A stretch of DNA of 53,697 nt from the NCBI GenBank assembly GCA_021603905.1, contig BQIU01000018.1, forward strand, positions 1 through 53,697. The letters run 5' to 3'. This stretch comes from Nitrospirales bacterium. Lineage in GTDB: Bacteria; Nitrospirota; Nitrospiria; Nitrospirales; UBA8639. Of the stretch, positions 44,731-53,697 are shown piece by piece (positions within the stretch are counted from its first letter, which is position 1; every line of letters starts with the position of its first letter). Position numbers and translations under genes: made by a program. Under the pieces are notes generated by a model, which did not search any database, was not told the origin of the DNA, and worked only from the letters and a program-made list of their open reading frames with translations.

Positions 44731-45600
44731 ATGTCAGGAAAATCTGTGAAGACAATCGGAATCCTCACGAAACCTCAATCGGACAATATCCAACCGGTCT
44801 TAAAAGATATTGTTGAATGGCTCAAAACTCACGACAAAAATGTCATACTTGATACACCCACCACAATAGAACTTCGGACCAACACACGAAACGCTCAACG
44901 AACTCAAATCGCCAATGAAGCCGACCTCTTAATCGTATTGGGAGGCGATGGCACGATGCTCCATGCCGCTCGCTTAGTCGAAAAGCGTTCTGTGCCCATT
45001 CTCGGCGTCAACATGGGCGGATTAGGGTTTCTAACGGAAACGACTGTCGATCATATTTATGACGCCCTGACCAAAATCTTTGCAGACGACTTCCTTATTG
45101 AAAAACGGGTCATGCTTCGGGCAAAGATCCATCGTGGACAACACGTGATAGGCGAAGGCCCAGCGTTAAATGATGTTGTAGTAAATAAAGGCCATCTCGC
45201 GAGAATGATCGCGATCAAAGTCTGCATCAACGGATCCTTTATGACCAATTTACGAGGCGATGGACTCATCATCGCCACACCGACTGGCTCGACAGGCTAT
45301 TCGCTCTCAGCCAATGGTCCAATCCTTGATCCTTCGCTTGATGTGTTCACGCTAAATCCAATCTGCCCTCATACGCTCTCCCATCGTCCCTTTATTGTTC
45401 CAAGTCACGCTTCTATCTCTGTGACCCTGACCAGCCAAGAAAATGCCATGGCCACTCTGGATGGCCAAATTGGGTTTGAACTAACAGTTGATGACACCAT
45501 CCAAATTTGTACCTCCAAACACCAAGCACACCTTATACGGTTTCCCGGAGGAAGCTATTACGATGTCCTTCGAAACAAGCTCAAATGGGGGGATGGGTGA
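44731..45600 (+). CDS. nadK: NAD kinase
   Basis: NadK makes NADP from NAD. The 289-residue product has the ATP-binding GGDGTMLHAARLV motif, the GFLTETTVD segment, and RGDGLIIATPTGSTGYSLSANGP, which are the family signature blocks. The start could be the ATG at 44731 or the GTG at 44746. The GTG gives the usual N-terminus (KTIGILTKP) and has AGGA six bases upstream, so it may be the real start. It is convergent with fumC. Confidence 0.95.
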   Translation: MSGKSVKTIGILTKPQSDNIQPVLKDIVEWLKTHDKNVILDTPTTIELRTNTRNAQRTQIANEADLLIVLGGDGTMLHAARLVEKRSVPILGVNMGGLGFLTETTVDHIYDALTKIFADDFLIEKRVMLRAKIHRGQHVIGEGPALNDVVVNKGHLARMIAIKVCINGSFMTNLRGDGLIIATPTGSTGYSLSANGPILDPSLDVFTLNPICPHTLSHRPFIVPSHASISVTLTSQENAMATLDGQIGFELTVDDTIQICTSKHQAHLIRFPGGSYYDVLRNKLKWGDG

Positions 45601-45652
45601 CGCATTGACCTCCCCTATATTCACGCCTTCGCCTCAATACCTACCTCCCCGC

Positions 45653-47158
45653 CTACTTCACTAACGTCGACGGTCCCGTCATACTCAATGAATCCAATGA
45701 CTTTTGTAGTTGCTTGTCGGACAAGACTTGTCGTTGACGCGCAATCTCACGTACAGTTTTACCCGTTCGGGACGACTCTTTCGCAATGGCTGCTGCAGCT
45801 TCATACCCAATCATCGGCGCTAATGCCGTACACATTGCAAGACTATCCTCAATGTGTCGTTCACACGTCTTTTTATTGGCAACAATCCCCTCAATACAAC
45901 GCACCGAAAAGTTTTTCGCTGCAGTACTCAAAAGTTCAATTGACTGTAAAAGGTTATAAGCCATAACCGGCAGCATCGCATTGAGTTCAAAATTTCCGGT
46001 TTGCCCAGCAATGGCAATCGTGGCATCATTGCCCATCACCTGTACCGCAACCATCGCGACCGATTCCGCAATCACCGGGTTGACCTTCCCAGGCATCATA
46101 CTCGATCCAGGTTGAGTTTCTGGCAATGTAATTTCACCGAGTCCGCATCGTGGACCAGATCCCATCCACCGAATATCGTTCGCCACTTTCAGGAGACTCA
46201 CTGCAATCGTCCGCAAACACCCGCTGGCCTCCAGTAATGAATCTTGAGCCGACTGCGCTTCAAAATGATTGACGGTCTCTCGTAGCGGACATCGAATTGT
46301 TTTGGAAACTTCCCGAATCACACGTTTAGCAAAAACGGGATGTGTATTGAGCCCAGTCCCTACGGCCGTCCCCCCCAACGCCAATTCAGTCAATACCTCT
46401 TGAGCCCGCTTGGCACGTGTAATACCCAACTCAATCTGCCTCGCATATCCCCCAAACTCCTGACCTAATCGAATAGGGGTCGCATCCTGTAGATGAGTGC
46501 GACCTATTTTGACTATCTTGTCAAATTGACGAGTTTTGTTCAGAAGTGAACGCTGGAGACGAATGAGTGCAGGAAGCAATTCTCGATGAATCTGTTCTAT
46601 GGCCGCAATATGAATAGCTGAAGGGATCACATCATTACTCGATTGCCCGAGATTGACATGATCATGAGGATGAACCAGGTGACTTTCACGTGTGCCACCC
46701 AACAACTCTGACGCTCGACTCGCAAGCACTTCGTTGATATTCATGTTCGTTGAAGTCCCCGACCCTGTCTGGAAGATGTCAACCGGAAATTCGGAGTCCC
46801 ATTTCCCTTGAATGACTTCTTCTGCTGCGTCTCGTATTGTAGATGCTAGCTTGCGGTCGAGCAGTCCTAACGAATGATTAATTTTGGCAGACGCCTGCTT
46901 AATGAGCCCGAGCGCACGAATAAATGATCGAGAAAACCGAAGTCCACTGATAGGAAAGTTTTGCATCGCTCGAGCAGTTTGCGCACCATAATAGACTTGA
47001 GCTGGCACCATGATCTCACCCAAGGAATCTCGCTCAACCCTGGTAAGCGTAGACTTCGCATAAGTTAAGCTCGCCTTTCGCTCAAGTGAAGAAGACTGAT
47101 TCCTTTTAACACGTTGTTTCTTAATTGATTTATTTTTACTGGAGATAGACATCGGCAT
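45653..47158 (-). CDS. fumC: Class II fumarate hydratase
   Basis: FumC interconverts fumarate and malate in the TCA cycle. The 501-residue product has the family blocks TGSGTSTNMNINEVLASRASELLGG, GRTHLQDATPIRLGQEF and the catalytic loop GSSMMPGKVNPV. It has a lysine-rich N-terminal extension of about 38 residues before the usual start (VERDSLGEIMVPA), so the annotated start could be too far upstream. Later segments (GQTGNFELNAMLPVMAYNLLQSI) are normal. It is not an aspartase by these motifs, but that distinction is by eye. Confidence 0.92.
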   Translation of the reverse strand: MPMSISSKNKSIKKQRVKRNQSSSLERKASLTYAKSTLTRVERDSLGEIMVPAQVYYGAQTARAMQNFPISGLRFSRSFIRALGLIKQASAKINHSLGLLDRKLASTIRDAAEEVIQGKWDSEFPVDIFQTGSGTSTNMNINEVLASRASELLGGTRESHLVHPHDHVNLGQSSNDVIPSAIHIAAIEQIHRELLPALIRLQRSLLNKTRQFDKIVKIGRTHLQDATPIRLGQEFGGYARQIELGITRAKRAQEVLTELALGGTAVGTGLNTHPVFAKRVIREVSKTIRCPLRETVNHFEAQSAQDSLLEASGCLRTIAVSLLKVANDIRWMGSGPRCGLGEITLPETQPGSSMMPGKVNPVIAESVAMVAVQVMGNDATIAIAGQTGNFELNAMLPVMAYNLLQSIELLSTAAKNFSVRCIEGIVANKKTCERHIEDSLAMCTALAPMIGYEAAAAIAKESSRTGKTVREIARQRQVLSDKQLQKSLDSLSMTGPSTLVK

Positions 47159-47422
47159 ATTCGATTACCCCCATATTACAGATTAAACGAAGAAACCTTA
47201 GCACAGTGCCTTTAACAAGGATTGAAGAATGACCAAAGGAGAAATGAGCGGGATGGTAAGGAGAAAGACCGTGGACTCTTGCTAAGCTTTGGAGGGAAAT
47301 CCAGAAATGGTTACGACTAACTTCTAGCGAAGAGACAGCCACGACCTGACAACAACGAAACGGCCGTTTATCATAAATTCGGAATTACAGGATGACGACC
47401 ATTATTGATTAATAGACCACGA

Positions 47423-47791
47423 TTACAGCGCGCATTCCGGACAAGTTGTGGGTTCCTGTTCAGCCCAGAATTCCTTGGCAGTAAGAGGAAATACCTGGTC
47501 GCATTGTTCGCAATAACGAATTTCAAAGTACGCTTCACCATTTTCATGGATCTCACAGGGAAGCAGAAGATCCAATGGATCAAATCCTACAGACTTCCCA
47601 TTAGCAAACTTGACGACCGCCAATCGGACATTAAAGGATTCGAAGACCCCTTCTTGCCCCTTGAACTGCTCATCATGCCCCAAAACATAGACCGGCTGCC
47701 CTTTACGTTTAACGCGTAAGTCTTTTAATGTACGCTGAGTTTCAGACGTACGGCCAAACTCACTATCTGAAACTGTTTCCGCAGTCGTCAT
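47423..47791 (-). CDS. Hypothetical protein with C-terminal zinc ribbon
   Basis: A soluble 122-residue protein. The C-terminal part has two CxxC pairs (YCEQCDQVF and TTCPECAL), a zinc-ribbon arrangement. Residues about 25-85 contain a beta-rich segment (QPVYVLGHDEQFKGQEGVFESFNVRLAVVKF) resembling a KOW/SH3-like fold. I do not recognise the family. It could bind RNA or a protein partner. About 264 bp separate it from fumC. Confidence 0.65.
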   Translation of the reverse strand: MTTAETVSDSEFGRTSETQRTLKDLRVKRKGQPVYVLGHDEQFKGQEGVFESFNVRLAVVKFANGKSVGFDPLDLLLPCEIHENGEAYFEIRYCEQCDQVFPLTAKEFWAEQEPTTCPECAL

Positions 47792-47937
47792 AAATTACGC
47801 CAATGTATGAAGTTGATAATAAAGAACGAAAACACGTCATGCCTAAGTTTTGCTTGTAGCACGGTCTTTGAAAAGAGGTCAAGATTGATACCGGCTCATA
47901 AAGTGGTGAGAGTTTAACCCCTTAGTAAGGAGAAATA

Positions 47938-48288
47938 ATGGAAAAAGTGATCATTTACCAAAAACCCACCTGTTCAACGTGTCGTCAAGTCATCAAACTT
48001 GCCGACGCAAGCGGCAAACCCTATGAAGCCATCAATTATTATGAAAAGCCGTTTTCCAAAACGAGGCTGAAAGAACTGTTAAAAAAGGGAGGAATCAAAG
48101 CCGCTGACATCCTGAGAACGAAAGAAGACGTCTACAGAACCCATAAGTCCAAAATTGCCAACATGAACAACGACGAGATTATCGACCTGATGATTCAACA
48201 CCCTGACCTTATTCAACGGCCTCTCGTGGAAAAAGGCAAAACGGTCATACTCGCAAGACCACCAGAAACGGTGAATACGCTCCTTTAA
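47938..48288 (+). CDS. ArsC/Spx-family protein
   Basis: This is a 116-residue thioredoxin-fold protein of the ArsC/Spx group. It starts with VIIYQKPTCSTCRQVIKL, with the active-site cysteine in the CSTC pair, and has the expected QRPLVEKGK near the end, with the conserved Arg-Pro. Members include arsenate reductases and unrelated reductase-like proteins (YfgD). The true activity is not settled, because no arsenic genes are near. The ATG at 47938 has AAGGAG upstream. Its stop is 5 bp from the end of the convergent J-domain gene. Confidence 0.87.
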   Translation: MEKVIIYQKPTCSTCRQVIKLADASGKPYEAINYYEKPFSKTRLKELLKKGGIKAADILRTKEDVYRTHKSKIANMNNDEIIDLMIQHPDLIQRPLVEKGKTVILARPPETVNTLL

Positions 48289-48293
48289 GAAGA

Positions 48294-48905
48294 CTACCCG
48301 CCCGACGTCGAAGGCTCTGATGGAAAAGCAGCATGGTCGTCTTTTAAAAACTGGTACGCCTCAATAATCTTACGCAGCTCAGGTTCAGAGCTGCGATCGC
48401 CCTTGCGCACATCAGGATGGATTTTCTTGATCTGCTGACGAAAAGCTCGTGTTACGGCTGACATAGGGCTCCCAAATTCTAAGCCTAAGGCCGAGTACGC
48501 TTCTCCGGCAGAGTTAATCTCGCCCTTTGCAGCCGTTGGATCCCCTCCCCCCCCTCCTGCCGCTTTAAAGAAATTAAAGAGATTGATTTTCTTGCGACGT
48601 CGACGGGGCCGCTGTCGAATTTCACTATCAAATTCATCAAACCGGTCTTCGATAAACTCCAAACGCGACTCCAAGCGTTCAGCCGCATGGAGTTCACGAG
48701 TTTCATCAATATCTTCCTCCACGACGTTTAACATTCGATCGACTTCGGCCAACCCTTCTTCTAACCGAAGATACGCCTCCACTCGTTCCTGAAACATCGT
48801 GTCGATCGCAAAATCCAAACTTTCCTCAGTTTTTACACGAAGTTCGGCTATCCGTCGATTCATGCCCGCTACAAACTTTTGACGATTTCTCTCATTTAAG
48901 GCCAT
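48294..48905 (-). CDS. J-domain protein with N-terminal coiled coil
   Basis: The product has 203 residues. Residues about 15-95 are charged and heptad-rich (EESLDFAIDTMFQERVEAYLRLEEGLAEVDRML), likely a coiled coil, followed by a basic RQRPRRRRKK stretch and a glycine run. The C-terminal part (AYSALGLEFGSPMSAVTRAFRQQIKKIHPD...EAYQFLKDD) is a J-domain with an intact HPD tripeptide. It would recruit a DnaK-type Hsp70 to an unknown client. No dnaK is in the window. The gene carries an eight-base C run on the plus strand (48547-48554) in the glycine-rich linker. It is not a standard DnaJ. Confidence 0.8.
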   Translation of the reverse strand: MALNERNRQKFVAGMNRRIAELRVKTEESLDFAIDTMFQERVEAYLRLEEGLAEVDRMLNVVEEDIDETRELHAAERLESRLEFIEDRFDEFDSEIRQRPRRRRKKINLFNFFKAAGGGGGDPTAAKGEINSAGEAYSALGLEFGSPMSAVTRAFRQQIKKIHPDVRKGDRSSEPELRKIIEAYQFLKDDHAAFPSEPSTSGG

Positions 48906-49135
48906 ACCGTGTTCACAGTCCCCAAGCTTTGAACAGCTGAGATTTAGATTTGTTCAGCATCTTAACACATTCAATTTACGGCATTCTGCTTCAGGACAAA
49001 GAATCTTCCAGTATGTCAAGCCTTCAATTGCCCACGATCACATCACATGGTATTCTGCCGCGTCATAAAACAGCAGAGACATTCCTAAGTGATATTACCG
49101 TGATTTTTCTACACATGTGCTAAAAGGAGGGCTTC

Positions 49136-49639
49136 ATGAAGACGGTCTTACTACTCTTTGGACTATGTGTTACAACTTCATTGATCAGCACTGATTTAGT
49201 CTTAGCCGTCAATCCAACTGGATACGGTCAAGCCGGAGGGGAATTTGATATTCGCGTGAAGCGTGTGCCAAAACCTGAACTCGCCGCAGCCAAAAAGATG
49301 AAATCACCCTTTGAGGCCACTCAAGAGATTCTCGATGAAGGGAAACAAATCTTCCTTGGCCGTGGAGGCTGCATTAGTTGCCATGGCGCAGAAGGAAAAG
49401 GTGATGGCGGAGCCGCAAATAATCTCCCCATCCAACCAAGAAATTTCACCAATCCCAAGTTCAAGAAGTATCGCACTGTGGGCGAACTCATGTGGGTGCT
49501 AAAGAATGGAAGCATGGGGCAGTCTGGGAAAGTTCCAGGAACTGGCATGCTCCCTGTCGTCCAACCCAAGGGATTCATTTCTGAAACAGATGGATGGAAA
49601 GTCCTCTTGTATGAACGAAGTTTAGGAGAGAAAAAATAA
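49136..49639 (+). CDS. c-type cytochrome, periplasmic
   Basis: The 167-residue product has an N-terminal signal peptide (MKTVLLLFGLCVTTSLISTDLVLA) and one haem site C79-I-S-C82-H83 in GGCISCHGAEGKGDGGA. The likely axial Met lies in the later GTGMLP segment. The family is a small mono-haem cytochrome c. It would shuttle electrons in the periplasm. The partner is not in the window. A strong AAAGGAGG element precedes the ATG at 49136. Confidence 0.88.
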   Translation: MKTVLLLFGLCVTTSLISTDLVLAVNPTGYGQAGGEFDIRVKRVPKPELAAAKKMKSPFEATQEILDEGKQIFLGRGGCISCHGAEGKGDGGAANNLPIQPRNFTNPKFKKYRTVGELMWVLKNGSMGQSGKVPGTGMLPVVQPKGFISETDGWKVLLYERSLGEKK

Positions 49640-49776
49640 TCACCCTAATGCTGTCGGCGACGCTCCCTCTCCACTACATGAAGGGGAAGCAAACACAACG
49701 CAAGCTGTTATTTCTCACCGCCTATTGAACATCATGTCTTGTCTATCGTACTTTTTACAAAAGAAAGTCATTCCAC

Positions 49777-52700
49777 ATGAGTAATCCAACGTCAGAACGC
49801 AAGTCCAATCAGTTAATCCACGAAACCAGCCCCTATCTACTCCAACATGCGTATAACCCTGTCGACTGGTACCCATGGAATCCAGAGGCCTTGACTCGAT
49901 CAAAGCAAGAAAACAAACCAATTCTTCTCTCCGTTGGCTATTCAGCATGCCATTGGTGTCATGTCATGGAGCATGAGTCGTTTGAAAACCATGACATCGC
50001 TAAACTCATGAATGACCACTTTATCAATATCAAGGTCGATCGCGAGGAACGACCCGACATCGATGAAATCTATATGCAAGCCACCGTGGCCATGAATCAG
50101 GGACATGGGGGATGGCCGATGACCGTCTTTTTGACCCCTGATCAAGAGCCAATCTTTGCGGGAACCTATTTCCCGCCAACCGACAAATGGGGTCGCCCTG
50201 GCTTTTCGACCGTACTCCAAAACATTGCGGCTGCTTGGGAAAAAGATCGTGAAAGCATTGTCAAACAAGCCACGCAGTTTACCAGTCGACTCCGTGAATC
50301 TATTAAAGTGACCTCTCCCATGGCCATTGGTCTATCAGAAATTCAGACGGCTGTTGAACAATATACTCAAGACTTTGACCCCACACACGGCGGGTTTGGG
50401 CAGGCTCCAAAATTTCCCCCGGCAACAGGACTCTCGTTTCTGCTCCGCCAGTATCATCAGACAAAAGATGACCCCACGCTCCGCATCGTTCGAAAAACCT
50501 TGGATGCCATGGCAGCCGGAGGAATCTACGATCACATCGGAGGAGGCTTCGCTCGCTATTCAACTGACGAGCGATGGCTCGTCCCGCATTTTGAGAAAAT
50601 GCTGTACGACAACGCACTGTTAGCCCGAACCTATGTTGAAGCCTATCAAGTTACTCAGGATGAACACTATCGGCACATCGCCACAGAAACGCTCGATTAC
50701 GTCATACGTGAAATGACCTCGGCAGAGGGAGGTTTCTACTCAGCCACCGATGCTGACTCCGAAGGGGTTGAGGGAAAATTCTTTGTCTGGACACCGCAAC
50801 AGATTCGAACCATTGTTACTGACCAAGAAGAGGCCAAACGGTTTTGTGCATACTACGATATTACCGACGAAGGAAATTGGGAACATCACAGCATTCCCAA
50901 TACTCCGAAAACATTAGAACAGGTCGCCGAAGACGTCGGCTGTTCCTCGGAAGAACTGTGGGCAACAATTGAACGAGTTCGCCCCCTCGTTTACCAAGCT
51001 CGCCTACAGCGCGTTCCGCCCAGCTTAGATGACAAAGTCATCACGGCATGGAATGGCATGATGATCGGGACGATGGCCGAAGCGGCACGCGTACTCGGAA
51101 ACCAGCGGTATCTTGACGCAGCCCAGAGAGCGGCCGATTTCTTATTGACCACCCTTGCCCAGCCCGGCAATCGATTACTTCGAACGTATCGAGAAGGGAA
51201 AGCTCATCTTCAAGCTTGCCTAGAAGACTATGCGTACCTCGCTGAAGCCCTTATTGACTTGTATGAGGCTGGAGCATCAGAACGATACCTTCACGAAGCC
51301 GTGTCTCTGGCTGAACGGATTCTGGAAGATTTTTCAGATCGCGAGCACGGAGGATTTTTCACCACCGCCACCGACCACGAATCGCTCATTCTACGCAGTC
51401 GGGAAGGGCCAGATGGCGCAACACCTAGCGGGAATGCCGTAGCTTCGTCGGTACTGGCTCGACTATCATTCCATTTCAATCGTGATGATTTTCGGGAGGC
51501 CGCCACCAACGCCATTCGCGCCTATGGCCACCAAATTTCCCAAATTCCTCGTGGGTACGCCAAAAGCTTGATGGCCGTTGACCTCTTACTCAATGGCCCA
51601 ATTGAACTGGCACTGGTCGGCCAAGTTGGAGAATCACAGTATGAAGAGCTGCGCACAGAAGTTCATCAGCACTTCATTCCCAATCGAATCATCGCCCATC
51701 AGAATGACGAAGACGCCGAGATCACACATCCACTGCTCAGGGGGAAAACTCTGGTAGATGGGAAAGCGGCGCTGTATCTCTGCCGCAACTTTGCCTGTGA
51801 AGCTCCGATCACCTCCCCTCAATCTGTTGCTTCGGCCATCAATCAACAACTCACACCAGTAAAAAATGACGATGCTGAGACACTGCACACGCTCAAGTCT
51901 CGTGGGCTTTCCGGTCATGCAACTCCCGGTGGAACAGCCACCTATGTAGCCAGAATCCTGGCCAGTCCTTCTGCAACCCGCCCTATCGGCCAAGCCTACA
52001 CCACCATGGGATCAACTGGACTGACCACCTCCCGGATCGGGTTTGGAGGATATCGTATAGATATCGCCGTTGATGAACATCGTCAGGCCTTAACCAAAGC
52101 CCTACGTGAAGGCTGCAACCTCATCGACACATCAACCAATTATGCCGATGGAGGCAGCGAACGGTTAGTGGGAAGCGTGCTTGGCGGATTAATCAACATG
52201 AACGAGCTGACGCGTGAAGAAGTCATCGTCGTTTCAAAAATTGGGTACGTGCAAGGCCAGAATCTGAAACGTGCCGAAGCCAGGGAGAAAGCCGGCCACC
52301 CATTTCCGGACATGGTGAAATACGGTGAAGGGATTTGGCACTGCCTACACCCTGAATTTCTTGAAGAGCAACTGACTCTCTCTCTCGATCGCTTAGGCTT
52401 AGCCACGCTGGATGTGTGTCTGCTGCACAATCCGGAATACTTCCTCTCAGATGTCAAAAATCGAAAGCTGTCCGTTGATGTCTCAGCCTTAAAAGACTTA
52501 CGAATAACGTTTTACCAACGTCTTCAAGAGGCTTTTATTTACCTGGAAAAACAAGTGATGACAGGGAAGCTGCAATACTACGGGGTATCATCGAATACGT
52601 GTACCGCTCAAGCTGACGATCCTGAATCCACGTCTCTTTCACACATGCTTGAAGCCGCTCAAGCAGCAGCGAAAGCGCTTGGACAGTCCAATCATCATTT

Positions 52701-53472
52701 CCAAGTTCTGCAATTGCCAATGAATCTCTTTGAATCCGGCGCTCTGCTCACGCCCAATACCGGAGCAGATGGCAAACACACAGTGCTGGAAGTTGCCCAA
52801 GAACACAACATGACCGTATTCATCAATCGGCCACTCAATGCCTTACCAGCCAAACACGGGGGGATGATTCGCCTGGCAGATCCACAAGCCGAACCACCAG
52901 GGACGACATTTGACGAGCAACGACCAAAAGTCCGTGCCTTGGAAGAAGAATACGTGAAAGAGATCGCTCCACTCGTTCCTCATTCAAACAAAGGCATCTC
53001 CGCTCATGAGTTTTTCCAATGGGCTGATGAACTCGCACGACTTCGGCCTGATCTACAAAACCTGGAACATTGGGACCAAATCGAACATCAAATGATCGCT
53101 CCGCATGCCAATCAAGTCTTCCAAGTCCTGACCCGTCAATTGACGGGAGAAAAAGAAGCGGCTTGGGACGAATGGCGTCGACGGTATGTTCCAGAATTTC
53201 TGACGTTGTTACGTGTACTGAGAATGGAAGCAGCCGAAAAGAGTGCGAAAAAGATTCACGAATTGAAAGGAATCATCGACTCACTCCTCCCAGAAGCCCA
53301 ACGCAGCGAACACTTTTCTCGCAAAGCCCTGTGGATTCCTGCCAGCACTCCGGGTGTCACCAGCGTGCTTACTGGCATGCGAAAACCCCAGTATGTCGAA
53401 GATTCTATGACCATCATGAGATGGGAACCGGCACCTGACCCTCGAAAGATCTTTGAGACGTTGTCGAATTAG
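49777..53472 (+). CDS. Fusion of DUF255 thioredoxin-like protein and aldo/keto reductase
   Basis: The product has 1231 residues in one open frame with no internal stop. Residues 1 to about 690 are a DUF255 (YyaL/SSP411) protein: [20 protein letters not shown], then a thioredoxin-like C58-H-W-C61 in [16 protein letters not shown], and a C-terminal alpha/alpha-barrel part. Residues about 741-1231 are an aldo/keto reductase-like domain with the full catalytic tetrad D784, Y789, K821 and H884 ([25 protein letters not shown]). DUF255 proteins and AKRs are normally separate. The chain has no signal peptide, so it should be cytoplasmic. The substrate is unknown. The ATG at 49777 lacks a strong ribosome-binding site. 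Confidence 0.87.
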   Translation: MSNPTSERKSNQLIHETSPYLLQHAYNPVDWYPWNPEALTRSKQENKPILLSVGYSACHWCHVMEHESFENHDIAKLMNDHFINIKVDREERPDIDEIYMQATVAMNQGHGGWPMTVFLTPDQEPIFAGTYFPPTDKWGRPGFSTVLQNIAAAWEKDRESIVKQATQFTSRLRESIKVTSPMAIGLSEIQTAVEQYTQDFDPTHGGFGQAPKFPPATGLSFLLRQYHQTKDDPTLRIVRKTLDAMAAGGIYDHIGGGFARYSTDERWLVPHFEKMLYDNALLARTYVEAYQVTQDEHYRHIATETLDYVIREMTSAEGGFYSATDADSEGVEGKFFVWTPQQIRTIVTDQEEAKRFCAYYDITDEGNWEHHSIPNTPKTLEQVAEDVGCSSEELWATIERVRPLVYQARLQRVPPSLDDKVITAWNGMMIGTMAEAARVLGNQRYLDAAQRAADFLLTTLAQPGNRLLRTYREGKAHLQACLEDYAYLAEALIDLYEAGASERYLHEAVSLAERILEDFSDREHGGFFTTATDHESLILRSREGPDGATPSGNAVASSVLARLSFHFNRDDFREAATNAIRAYGHQISQIPRGYAKSLMAVDLLLNGPIELALVGQVGESQYEELRTEVHQHFIPNRIIAHQNDEDAEITHPLLRGKTLVDGKAALYLCRNFACEAPITSPQSVASAINQQLTPVKNDDAETLHTLKSRGLSGHATPGGTATYVARILASPSATRPIGQAYTTMGSTGLTTSRIGFGGYRIDIAVDEHRQALTKALREGCNLIDTSTNYADGGSERLVGSVLGGLINMNELTREEVIVVSKIGYVQGQNLKRAEAREKAGHPFPDMVKYGEGIWHCLHPEFLEEQLTLSLDRLGLATLDVCLLHNPEYFLSDVKNRKLSVDVSALKDLRITFYQRLQEAFIYLEKQVMTGKLQYYGVSSNTCTAQADDPESTSLSHMLEAAQAAAKALGQSNHHFQVLQLPMNLFESGALLTPNTGADGKHTVLEVAQEHNMTVFINRPLNALPAKHGGMIRLADPQAEPPGTTFDEQRPKVRALEEEYVKEIAPLVPHSNKGISAHEFFQWADELARLRPDLQNLEHWDQIEHQMIAPHANQVFQVLTRQLTGEKEAAWDEWRRRYVPEFLTLLRVLRMEAAEKSAKKIHELKGIIDSLLPEAQRSEHFSRKALWIPASTPGVTSVLTGMRKPQYVEDSMTIMRWEPAPDPRKIFETLSN

Positions 53473-53581
53473 ATACGACAGAATAAGAGAGTTGATTCGC
53501 CCTGAAACTCAACTTCTTTGCTCGAGAATGACAATCAACCTATTACAGGATTCTCGCGAGTTATATTTAAAAGTAGTGTTT

Positions 53582-53666
53582 GGGTGAGTTGAAAAGACGC
53601 GGCGTCTCGGGTTGAAATGGGTGTTGCGAAACATCCTCAACTCAACCACAAAATAGGAGAGACGCC
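53582..53666. repeat. Interleaved inverted repeats
   Basis: Two 8-bp inverted repeats cross each other: tgagttga at 53585-53592 with tcaactca at 53637-53644, and ggcgtctc at 53601-53608 with gagacgcc at 53659-53666. This order (A, B, A', B') could fold as a pseudoknot in RNA. A near-palindrome, agacgcggcgtct, lies at 53595-53607. It sits directly before the partial gene at 53670 and could be a translational control or the end of a mobile element. Confidence 0.5.
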
Positions 53667-53669
53667 ACG

Positions 53670-53697
53670 ATGCAAAAGGATAGCAAACCACAAGTCG
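53670..53697 (+). CDS. Start of a gene that runs off the right edge
   Basis: An ATG at 53670, preceded by an AGGAGA ribosome-binding site about 8 nt upstream, begins a frame MQKDSKPQV that is cut by the end of the window. Nothing about the product can be inferred from nine residues. The structured leader makes a mobile-element gene possible. Confidence 0.45.

Overview
This window looks like chromosomal DNA from a free-living Gram-negative bacterium with a moderate G+C content. It has an outer-membrane barrel protein, lipoproteins, a Na+-pumping NADH:quinone oxidoreductase (Nqr) and a c-type cytochrome. The mix of genes (DUF5069, DUF2835, the HflX N-terminal extension, radical SAM/B12-like proteins) reminds me of Nitrospirota, perhaps a marine Nitrospira relative. 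That is an impression from protein style, not a phylogenetic result.

Layout. (1) 1-143: the 3' end of a probable IS256-type transposase. (2) 238-1956: an outer-membrane barrel gene and an unknown gene. (3) 2085-7704, minus strand: six co-directional genes that read as a phosphonolipid pathway. They are a two-subunit phosphonopyruvate (or sulfopyruvate) decarboxylase, a PhnW-like aminotransferase, a CTP-type nucleotidyltransferase, a CDP-alcohol phosphatidyltransferase with a degenerate nucleotidyltransferase domain, and a UPF0104 membrane protein. No PEP mutase gene is present in the window. (4) 7977-12401: queF, a DegT/DnrJ aminotransferase, a YqaA/DedA protein, a DUF2835 protein, a CysQ/inositol-phosphatase-like enzyme with a strong promoter, and a TauE/SafE permease. 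(5) 12622-15381: a long pentapeptide-repeat membrane protein, an empty 600-bp stretch and a parvulin. (6) 15465-26040: mixed single genes, including a large radical SAM protein, a receiver domain without its phospho-acceptor Asp, an RlmL-like methyltransferase, a cysteine-free IscA-like protein, a hydroxyacid dehydrogenase, a Na+/Ca2+ exchanger, a TPR protein, a SprT protease, TadA and a lipoprotein. (7) 26278-26808: tRNA-Ser(CGA) followed by a GIY-YIG gene. (8) 26916-34741, minus strand: nqrABCDEF, apbE, nqrM and a CBS-domain gene, a complete Nqr module with its flavin-insertion and iron-delivery factors. (9) 35021-41723, minus strand: tsaD, hflX, nth, yicC, gmk, rpoZ and coaBC, tightly packed with several 4-bp overlaps. 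(10) 41821-53472: clpC with a clear promoter and terminator, nadK, fumC, a zinc-ribbon protein, an ArsC/Spx-like protein, a J-domain protein, a cytochrome c, and a 1231-residue fusion of a DUF255 thioredoxin-like protein with an aldo/keto reductase. (11) 53582-53697: interleaved inverted repeats in front of a gene that runs off the right edge.

The most interesting parts are the phosphonate/phosphonolipid locus without a visible PEP mutase, the DUF255-AKR fusion, the cysteine-free IscA-like protein, the receiver without an acceptor Asp, and the JAMM-like N-terminal domain of HflX. All family calls come from reading motifs by eye. No database search was possible.
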